A DNA stretch of 19,888 nt from contig DASUFI010000075.1 in assembly GCA_036274635.1 (NCBI GenBank), positions 1-19,888 on the forward strand, read 5' to 3'. Below are positions 6,471 through 12,812 of the stretch, piece by piece. Positions within the stretch are counted from its first letter, which is position 1. Each line of letters opens with the position of its first letter. The notes under the pieces are model-generated. The model worked only from the letters and a program-made list of their open reading frames with translations, made no database searches and was not told the DNA's origin. A program made the translations under genes and the position numbers. Source of the DNA: DASUFI01 sp036274635 (GTDB lineage Bacteria > Planctomycetota > B15-G4).

Positions 6471-8081
6471 ATGCAGTTCACGACTGTGCGCCCGGGAATC
6501 CGTCGGATCGCGGCGGCTGCCGTGCTGCTGCTGACCGGCGCGCCACTTCTTGCCCAGGAGTTCGTGAAGCTCGTGAAGCCGGACGCCTACTTCGGGGACC
6601 AAATGGGCAGCTCGGTGGCTTTGTCCGATGACACGCTGATCGTCGGCGTGCCGCAGGACGACAACTCCGGCGGCCAGAACGCGGGCGCGGCGCTGCTCTA
6701 CCTTCGCGACGGCGCGTCGTGGGACCTGCAGGGCACGCTCCTCGCCTGGGACCCGGCGCCGGATCGAGCCTTCGGACAAGGCGTCGCGTGCTCCGGCGAC
6801 ACGGTCGCGGTCGTCAGCTTCGGCGACTTCTTCGGGGCCGGCAGCCAGGGAGGCTCGGTCCACGTCTTCGAGCGCAGCGGCGCCGACTGGTTCAAGGAGG
6901 CGCTGCTCATGGGCTCGCCCAGCAAGCCCTACGACGGCTTCGGCTGGGCCATCGCGCTCGAGGGCGACACGCTCGTCGTCGCGTACCAGAGCGCGAACGA
7001 TTCCAAGGGCGCAGTCGAGGTCTACGTGCACAGCGGCTCGAGCTGGCTGCTGCAGTCCGAGCTCGTGGCCGACGACGCCGAGTTGGGCGACATGTTCGGC
7101 GCGTCGGTCGCGCTCTCGGGCAACACCCTGGTGGTGGGCGCGTCGCGCGACGACACGGGCGGCTTCTCGTACGCGGGCTCTGCCTACGTGTTCGTCCGCA
7201 ACGGCTCGAGCTGGATGCAGCAGGGCAAGCTGCTGGCCGCCGATCCGGGCCAGAATGACAACTTCGGCTACAGCGTCGCTGTCTACGGCGACACGGCGAT
7301 CGTCGGCGCGCGGCAGGACCACATCGGCAGCGAGACACAGGCCGGCTCGGCCTACGTCTTCGTGCGGTCCGGCACCTCGTGGAGCCAGCAGGCCAAGCTC
7401 ATCGCCTCCGATGCGACCCACGCGGACTTCCTCGGCTCGTCGGTCGCCTTGGCGGGCGACCTCGCGGTGGTGACAGCCGCGGGCGACGACGACACCGCGC
7501 TCAACGCCGGTTCGGCCTACCTCTTCTTCCGCAGCGGCACGGTCTGGGCCGAGCACGGGAAGCTGCACTCCGTCGGAGCCAGTTCCAGCGCCTTCTTCGG
7601 CATGTGCGTGTCGCTCTCCGGCGGCAGCGTCGCTTTCGGCGCGCCAAACGACGGGCCCGTCCAGGCCCTGGGTATCGGCTCCACTTACATCTACGACCTG
7701 CCCTTTGTCCCGTGGACCGACCTCGGCTTCGGCCTCGCGGGAGTGGACGGCATCCCGATGCTCCATGGCAGCGGCTCGCTCGTCGCAGGCTCGAGCGGCG
7801 GCCTCGCGCTGTCTCTCGCGCAGCCCTCGGCGCCGTCGCTGCTCTTCGCGTCGCTCGCCGACACCCCCGCGCCCTTCAAGGGCGGCGTGCTGCACACGCT
7901 TCCGCCTCTCGCGCAGGTCCCGCTCGCGACCTCGGCCAGCGGCGGCTGGACGCTGCCGTGGGCCAGCTGGCCGGCGGGGATTCCCGCCGGCCTCGAGCTC
8001 TACTTCCAGGCCGCGGTCAGCGACACGGCCGCGTTGCACGGCGTGTCGCTGAGCAATGTGCTGAAGGCCACGCAACCCTGA
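6471..8081 (+). CDS. Exported FG-GAP_2-type seven-repeat propeller with APFKGG C-terminal domain
   Basis: The 536-residue product has a signal peptide (residues 1-29, AAAAVLLLTGAPLLAQ). Seven repeats of about 50 residues follow, each with FG-x-S-V-A-L-S-G-D-T-L-V-V-G-A and then AGSAYVFVR-x-G-x-x-W-x-x-Q-x-K-L. Successive repeat heads read YFGDQMG, AFGQG, GFGWA, MFGAS, NFGYS, FLGSS and FFGMC. This is the FG-GAP_2 variant; it lacks the DxNxDG calcium loops of the proteins ending at 574 and 12780. Residues 417-536 are the APFKGG domain. The start at 6471 is well supported by GGAGGTGG at 6459-6466; the open frame extends further upstream without coding character. It is divergent from the beta-helix gene and converges on the cytochrome fusion gene. 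It is probably secreted; partner unknown. Confidence 0.9.
   Translation: MQFTTVRPGIRRIAAAAVLLLTGAPLLAQEFVKLVKPDAYFGDQMGSSVALSDDTLIVGVPQDDNSGGQNAGAALLYLRDGASWDLQGTLLAWDPAPDRAFGQGVACSGDTVAVVSFGDFFGAGSQGGSVHVFERSGADWFKEALLMGSPSKPYDGFGWAIALEGDTLVVAYQSANDSKGAVEVYVHSGSSWLLQSELVADDAELGDMFGASVALSGNTLVVGASRDDTGGFSYAGSAYVFVRNGSSWMQQGKLLAADPGQNDNFGYSVAVYGDTAIVGARQDHIGSETQAGSAYVFVRSGTSWSQQAKLIASDATHADFLGSSVALAGDLAVVTAAGDDDTALNAGSAYLFFRSGTVWAEHGKLHSVGASSSAFFGMCVSLSGGSVAFGAPNDGPVQALGIGSTYIYDLPFVPWTDLGFGLAGVDGIPMLHGSGSLVAGSSGGLALSLAQPSAPSLLFASLADTPAPFKGGVLHTLPPLAQVPLATSASGGWTLPWASWPAGIPAGLELYFQAAVSDTAALHGVSLSNVLKATQP
7719..8078 (+). other. APFKGG domain, copy B (C-terminus of the FG-GAP_2 protein)
   Basis: The 120-residue segment reads DLGFGLAGVDGIPML at its start, TPAPFKGGVL in the middle, IPAGLELYFQAAVSD later, and ends LSNVLKATQP. 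It aligns end to end with copies A and C in motif order and length. Confidence 0.8.
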
Positions 8082-8138
8082 TGATCGAAGGGGGGACCGG
8101 CGCGGGCGTCCGACGGGCCCGAGCCTGGTCGCCGCCCG

Positions 8139-10826
8139 TCAGAGCGAGCTGATGAAGGCCAGCATGTCCTCGATGTCCTGCTGCGACGGCGGCGTCAGCA
8201 GGGTCACGCTCACGATGAAGCCGTTCAGGTCGTGCACACTGTCCAGGAACTGGGCCGGCATGCCGACGGCGCCCGGGTCCAGCGTGCCGCGCAGATTGAG
8301 CGCAGCGCCGGTGTGGAAGTAGGGCGCGATCGCGAAGGCGTCCAGCTTCGTGGGCGTGCTGAACTCCTCCTTGGCGCGGTGGAACGTCGTCGGCGTGCCG
8401 AGCCCGTCGTCGCAGCCTTCCCAGGTGAAGTCGAAGTCGATGTCGTCGGTCAGCAAGCCATCCTGGTCCACGCTGCCGACGTCTCGCAGGTTCGCCTTGC
8501 TCTGCTGCAGCGAGACGCACGGGTCGGCCGGGTCGAACATCACGTCGAAGGTGAAGCTCGGAGCCGGGTGGCACTCCGCGCAGTTGGCGCTGCGCAGACT
8601 GGGGTTGGCGCCCGCGTCGTTGGTGCCGAAGAACAGGTCCTTGCCGCGCAGCTCGGAGAGCGTGGGCCCGCCGATCTGCCGCGGGTTCAGCGGCATCGGC
8701 ACACGGGTGTTGGTCCAGGTGGTGAAGCCGTCGAAGTCCGCCGGCGTGAACTGGCCGTTGCCGCCCTGGTGGATGCGGAAGCCGCCCGCGAAGGTGGTCA
8801 TGTCGGCGGCGTTGCTCTTGGCGAAGATCAGGCCGAAGTTCATCGGGCCGCCCGCCAGCGAGATCGTGCGGCGCGGGCCCTCCTTGAAGTGCCAGGTCAG
8901 GCCGTCCTGCAGGCCGTCGAAGTGGCACTCGCTGCACGAGCCGTTGAAGTCGCTGGTCGTCTGCAGGCGCGTCGCGTCCATGAACATCTCGCGGCCCCGG
9001 CGCTCCGCCGGCGTGAACGTGTCGTCGGTCACGGCGGTCAGCCTCAGAGCGCCCGGGCCGAACATGTTCGAGACGCCGCTGTAGCTGACGGCCGTCACGT
9101 CCTGCGACGTGGAGTTCGTGATGTACAGCCGGCTGACCGACGGGCTGACGCTCTTCACTACCGCGCCATTGGGGTTCTCGCCCATGGGCTGGCTGGCCGA
9201 GAACGGGACGCGCACGAAGCTCCTGTCGGGGTAGCTCGTCTGGTACTTCGCGACGCCGGACGCCACGTCGAAGACCGTGACGTCCTCGCTCGCGAGGCCG
9301 AAGACGAAGGCGCGCTTGCCGTCCTCGCTGAACTCGACCTGCACGGGCTGGGCCACGCGCCGGCCGAAGGTGAAGTCGGGCACGCTGAGGCTCGCGGGCC
9401 CGATCTCGAGCACGCCGGCGTTGCTGAAGGCAAAGCCCTGCACGGCGTCCGGGTCCTTCACGACGGCCTGCAGGCCGATGCTCAGCCCGACGATCGCCGA
9501 GCTGTCCGGCAGCGTGCCGCCGAAGTGCAACTCGCCCGCGCCGGCCAGTCCCGCGGTGCCACCCAGCGTGATGGGCAGCGTGGCCGCGATGGGCCCGACG
9601 TGGATCGTGCCACCCTTGGCGTGCAGCTCGGCGGTGCCGAGGCCGATGATCAGCAGGCCGGTCGCTCCGCCGCGCGCATCGAAGAGGCGCAGGTCGACGG
9701 CGCCGCCGGGCACGGGCTCGGCCATCACGTCCACATTCGGCACGATGCCGCCAGTGCCCTTGAGCCCGAGACCGAGGTTGCGGACCTGGCCTTGGGCCAG
9801 CGAGGGATCGAACTGGATGCGGTTGGACGTGTCGGACGGGTTCGAGGCCCCGAACTCGAAGGTGTCCGTCTGCAGGTCGATGATCGACACCGCCGGATAG
9901 GCCTGGTTGTCCACAGAGAATCGCTCGGCCTCCACCTTGACGCGGAAGTTCAGCAGCGTGTGCGGGACCCAGGCGTGCACGCCGTCCGGCGCGAGCGTGA
10001 TCGACTCCAGGTTCACGGCCTTGCCCTGGCTGATGTCCTGGGTGACGAAGATCGGCTGGCCCTGCCCGTCCACGGGTGGCTCATAGGTGTTGAGGTCCAT
10101 GTCGGCGGCCAGCGATCCGCCGAGGACCCGGCCGTGCAGCCCGTGGCGCTGCAGCGCGATCTTGGTGACGTGCCCCGAGAGGAAGTGCGTCACGTACACG
10201 GCCTGGCCGCCGGGCTCGACCAGGATGCCGCGGGGATTCGCGTGGTCCGGCTGACCATCGAGGTCGGAGTCCACCATGGCCTGCGTGACGCCCGGCAGGT
10301 TCGGGTCGGCCTGGTACTGGAACACGAAGCTGACCGTGTCCGAGACCGGGTCGATGAACGACACCGAGTGCGAGCGGAAGTTCGTCACCGCGACGAATCC
10401 GCCGTCGATCGCGGCGGCGACGCCGAAGGGCTCGACGCCGATGCCGTCGGTGATCGTCTTGACGAGCTGGTAGCCGTTGGTGGCGTCCAGGACCGTCACC
10501 GATCCGAAGACCTGGTGCGGGAAGGTGCCGCCTTCCCCGCGCATGTTGGCCACGTACAGCTTCGTGCCGTCGCGCAGGTAGGCCAGCGTGCGTGGCTCCG
10601 CGCCCACCTTCACGGAGACTCCCGGCCCGAGCGGATCGAGGTCGATCACGCTGTCCGTGCTGGTGTTGATGACGGTGACCGAGTCCTGGTCGCCGTTGGC
10701 GCGCGCGATCTGAGCGACGCCGAACCGGCTCGCGACGGGCGTCGAGTGGTTCTGGGCAGCCAGCGGAGCGGCGAGCAACGCCAGCAGCGCGGAGCGACGC
10801 AACGCGGGGCTCAACGGGGCGGTCAT
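8139..10826 (-). CDS. Exported YVTN-like propeller fused to a diheme cytochrome c peroxidase/MauG-like module
   Basis: The 895-residue product has a signal peptide (residues 1-24, ending APLAAQ). Residues about 35-345 and 481-580 contain surface-propeller blades (SVTVLDATNG, DGTKLYVANM, GQAVYVTHFLSGHVTKIAL, KRAFVFGLASEDVTVFDVASG). Between them, residues about 349-475 form a divergent APFKGG-type domain. Residues about 605-895 resemble the bacterial diheme peroxidase/MauG family. Heme-binding CSECH is at 631-635 and CAECH at 749-753, with a late APYFHTGAALNLRGTLDPG segment where that family has its PYxHdGs motif. The start at 10826 is set by GGAG six bases upstream and by the signal peptide. 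The likely location is the periplasm or cell surface, with a role in electron transfer or peroxide/substrate oxidation. Whether the module is catalytic cannot be told from sequence. Confidence 0.85.
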   Translation of the reverse strand: MTAPLSPALRRSALLALLAAPLAAQNHSTPVASRFGVAQIARANGDQDSVTVINTSTDSVIDLDPLGPGVSVKVGAEPRTLAYLRDGTKLYVANMRGEGGTFPHQVFGSVTVLDATNGYQLVKTITDGIGVEPFGVAAAIDGGFVAVTNFRSHSVSFIDPVSDTVSFVFQYQADPNLPGVTQAMVDSDLDGQPDHANPRGILVEPGGQAVYVTHFLSGHVTKIALQRHGLHGRVLGGSLAADMDLNTYEPPVDGQGQPIFVTQDISQGKAVNLESITLAPDGVHAWVPHTLLNFRVKVEAERFSVDNQAYPAVSIIDLQTDTFEFGASNPSDTSNRIQFDPSLAQGQVRNLGLGLKGTGGIVPNVDVMAEPVPGGAVDLRLFDARGGATGLLIIGLGTAELHAKGGTIHVGPIAATLPITLGGTAGLAGAGELHFGGTLPDSSAIVGLSIGLQAVVKDPDAVQGFAFSNAGVLEIGPASLSVPDFTFGRRVAQPVQVEFSEDGKRAFVFGLASEDVTVFDVASGVAKYQTSYPDRSFVRVPFSASQPMGENPNGAVVKSVSPSVSRLYITNSTSQDVTAVSYSGVSNMFGPGALRLTAVTDDTFTPAERRGREMFMDATRLQTTSDFNGSCSECHFDGLQDGLTWHFKEGPRRTISLAGGPMNFGLIFAKSNAADMTTFAGGFRIHQGGNGQFTPADFDGFTTWTNTRVPMPLNPRQIGGPTLSELRGKDLFFGTNDAGANPSLRSANCAECHPAPSFTFDVMFDPADPCVSLQQSKANLRDVGSVDQDGLLTDDIDFDFTWEGCDDGLGTPTTFHRAKEEFSTPTKLDAFAIAPYFHTGAALNLRGTLDPGAVGMPAQFLDSVHDLNGFIVSVTLLTPPSQQDIEDMLAFISSL
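8568..8582 (-). other. Second c-type heme attachment motif (CAECH)
   Basis: These bases encode CAECH, residues 749-753 of the propeller-cytochrome protein. The two cysteines would bind heme covalently and the histidine would be an axial ligand, as in cytochrome c. It is 118 residues after the first motif, comparable to two-domain diheme peroxidases. Confidence 0.8.
8922..8936 (-). other. First c-type heme attachment motif (CSECH)
   Basis: These bases encode CSECH, residues 631-635. It follows a segment (ERRGREMFMDATR) that matches the G-x-x-L/M-F helix normally preceding the first heme in diheme peroxidases. Confidence 0.8.
9402..9782 (-). other. Internal divergent copy of the APFKGG-type domain (copy D)
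   Basis: Residues about 349-475 read NLGLGLKGTGGIVP, then LLIIGLGTAELHAKGGTIHV, then LSIGLQAVVKDPDAVQG and FAFSNAGVLEI. Motif order and spacing match copies A-C: G-L-x-G...G-(I/V)-P, an LxxGLG strand, KGG, a Q strand followed by D-P, and a terminal SN. APF is replaced by LHA. It is embedded between propeller blades rather than being C-terminal. Confidence 0.65.
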
Positions 10827-10930
10827 CAGGATCTCCGTTCGGGGCGGGTGGCCGCGACAGCACCCGTCCGGCGGTGATGGTTCAGTCAAGGGAGTGCCGG
10901 AGTCCCCGTTCCGGGACCGAGGAGCCCGCA

Positions 10931-10939
10931 GACTATACC
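10931..10939 (-). promoter_or_regulatory. Candidate -10 element, second GGTATAGTC
   Basis: The minus strand reads GGTATAGTC, identical over nine bases to the site at 1989-1997. It lies about 105 bases upstream of the ATG at 10826. TATAGT fits a -10 hexamer, but no clear -35 box is found. Confidence 0.35.
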
Positions 10940-10979
10940 CCGTCTCCGAGCCAGCGAGGCGCGCGCGACCCCGCCGGCG

Positions 10980-10985
10980 TTGACG
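10980..10985 (+). promoter_or_regulatory. Possible -35 box (TTGACG) upstream of the gene at 11113
   Basis: TTGACG matches the sigma-70 -35 consensus at five of six positions, on the plus strand 127 bases before the ATG. The hexamer 17 bases further on (CAACAT) is a poor -10 match, so this is weak. Confidence 0.25.
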
Positions 10986-11112
10986 CCCCGGCGAAGGCGT
11001 GCCAACATGGGCCTCGACTCGGAAGGCTCTCCAGAAGGCGCGAAAGGGCACTTCGCGGCCGTCCGGGCTGCGCGGCACACCACGACCCTTCGGTCACGGG
11101 AAAGGACGCAAC

Positions 11113-12780
11113 ATGATCTCCCCGTTCGCTCGTCATCTCGGGCTCGCACTGTCGACCGCCGCGGTCCTCGCCGCGGGCGCCCAAGGCCAGGCCGTGATCA
11201 CACTGATCAACGGCGACCTCCCCGGCGACTTCATGGGTTGGGCCAACAGCTACGCCGGCGACATCAACGACGACGGCTACGACGACGTGCTCGTCGGTGC
11301 GCCCTTCGCCGATCCGAACGGCAGCTCGTCCGGCCTCGCGCGCATCTACTCCGGCAAGGACAAGTCGATCCTCTTCGAGTGGCACGGCAAGTTCGCCGGC
11401 GACCGCTTCGGCCAGATGGTCTCCGACGTGGGCGACGTGAACCTGGACGGCTTCCCCGACGTCGTCATCGACGCCCTCTTCTGCGACACCCCGAACGGCG
11501 TGGACTCGGGTCAGGTCGAGGTCTACTCCGGCGCCGACGGCTCGGTGCTGTACACCTGGGACGGCGACGCGGCGGGCGACGGCTACGGCGACGCCGTGGC
11601 GGACGCGGGCGACGTGAACGGCGACGGCCTGCCGGACATCGCGGTCAGCGCGCGCCTGAACGACGGTAACGGCGAGACGTCCGGCATGGCGCGCATCTAC
11701 TCGGGTTTCGACGGCTCGGAGCTCTACACCTGGTACGGCGACCACCCCGGCGACGCCCTGGGCAACGGACTCGACGGCGCCGGCGACGTGAACGCCGACG
11801 GCTACGCCGACGTCGTCATGGGCTCGCGCTGGGACGACCCGAACGGCCTGCAGTCCGGCTCGGCGCAGGTCCGCTCCGGCCTCGATGGCTCGGTCATCCG
11901 CAAGTGGGACGGGTGGGCCGCCGGCGTCAACCTCGGCAACTCCACCGGCGCGGCCGGCGACGTGAACCTCGACGGCTACGACGACGTGATCGTGGGGGTC
12001 TGGAAGGACAACTTCAACGGCGACCAGAGCGGCACGGCCGTCGTCTACTCGGGCTTCGACGGCTCGGCCATCTATACGGTCCACGGCGAGCAGCCGGGCG
12101 ACCTGATGGGCACCTTCGTCAGCCGTGTCGGCGACGCCAACCACGACGGCTGGGAGGACTTCGCGGCGAGCCCGTCGATCAGCGACTTCCCCTTCAGCGG
12201 CTCGGGCGCCATCTGCGTGTACTCCGGCAAGGATGGCGCGCTGCTCTACACCGTGTACGGCGACGGCAACGGCGACCAGCTCGGCGACGTGCTCGGCGAG
12301 GCCGGCGACGTGAACGCCGACGGCTGGGCCGACATGATCTCCGGCGCGTACTGGAACGACGCGGCCGGCAAGGACGCCGGCACGGCGCGGGTCTACTCGG
12401 GCACCATCACGCAGATCCCGAGCGTGGGCTCCGGCCTGGCTGGCACGAAGGGCGTCCCGGTGCTGATCGCGGGCGGCACGCTGGCCGCCGGCGAGCCGAT
12501 GACGCTGAAGCTCAACGAGGCGCGTCCGTTCTCGCTCGCCTACCTGTTCGTCGGCCTCGGCGCCCTGAACGCCCCCTTCAAGGGCGGCGTGATGATCCCG
12601 ACCCTCGACCTCGTGCTCTCCGGCCTGCCGACCGACAAGCACGGCCAGTTCCTGCTCTCGACCCCGTTCCCCTCCGGCGTGCCGAGCGGCTTCTCGCTCT
12701 GGTTCCAGTACTGGATCAGCGATCCCGCCGGGCCGAAGGGCTTCGCCGCCAGCAACGGCGCGCACGGCACCACGCCCTAA
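11113..12780 (+). CDS. Exported calcium-type FG-GAP seven-repeat propeller with APFKGG C-terminal domain
   Basis: The 555-residue product carries a signal peptide (residues 1-26, ALSTAAVLAAGAQGQA). Seven FG-GAP repeats of about 60 residues follow, each with AGD-(V/I/A)-N-x-D-G-x-x-D-(V/M/F) and then (G/A)-x-(A/V)-x-(I/V)-YSG-x-D-G-(S/A)-x-L-Y-T-x-x-G. Repeat loops include GDINDDGYDD, GDVNLDGFPD, GDVNGDGLPD, GDVNADGYAD and GDVNADGWAD, typical calcium-binding loops. This fits a complete seven-bladed propeller. Residues 437-555 are the APFKGG domain. The ATG at 11113 is preceded by AAAGGA six bases upstream and starts the signal peptide; the longer open frame from 10999 is not supported. It is divergent from the cytochrome fusion gene. 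A membrane glycosyltransferase gene follows after 32 bases and may be co-transcribed. Confidence 0.9.
   Translation: MISPFARHLGLALSTAAVLAAGAQGQAVITLINGDLPGDFMGWANSYAGDINDDGYDDVLVGAPFADPNGSSSGLARIYSGKDKSILFEWHGKFAGDRFGQMVSDVGDVNLDGFPDVVIDALFCDTPNGVDSGQVEVYSGADGSVLYTWDGDAAGDGYGDAVADAGDVNGDGLPDIAVSARLNDGNGETSGMARIYSGFDGSELYTWYGDHPGDALGNGLDGAGDVNADGYADVVMGSRWDDPNGLQSGSAQVRSGLDGSVIRKWDGWAAGVNLGNSTGAAGDVNLDGYDDVIVGVWKDNFNGDQSGTAVVYSGFDGSAIYTVHGEQPGDLMGTFVSRVGDANHDGWEDFAASPSISDFPFSGSGAICVYSGKDGALLYTVYGDGNGDQLGDVLGEAGDVNADGWADMISGAYWNDAAGKDAGTARVYSGTITQIPSVGSGLAGTKGVPVLIAGGTLAAGEPMTLKLNEARPFSLAYLFVGLGALNAPFKGGVMIPTLDLVLSGLPTDKHGQFLLSTPFPSGVPSGFSLWFQYWISDPAGPKGFAASNGAHGTTP
12421..12777 (+). other. APFKGG domain, copy C (C-terminus of the FG-GAP protein)
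   Basis: The 119 residues begin SVGSGLAGTKGVPVL, contain LFVGLGALNAPFKGGVMIP, then VPSGFSLWFQYWISDPAG, and end ASNGAHGTTP. It is the copy closest in wording to the internal copy D (LxxGLG then KGG). Confidence 0.8.
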
Positions 12781-12812
12781 CGCGATCGTGCGCAAGCGCT
12801 TCACGGGCTGAG

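Noticed and set aside
8232..10877. 881-residue open frame on the plus strand
   Set aside because: It is antisense to the propeller-cytochrome gene. The translation is Arg/Val/Ala/Gly/Glu/His-rich with no recognisable domain, while the minus strand has a signal peptide and two heme motifs.
11190..12390. Regular DNA-level repeats (GGCGACGTGAAC...GACGG) that might suggest a repeat array
   Set aside because: They are the coding repeats of the FG-GAP propeller with a period of about 180 bases and diverged spacers in frame; not CRISPR and not a mobile element.
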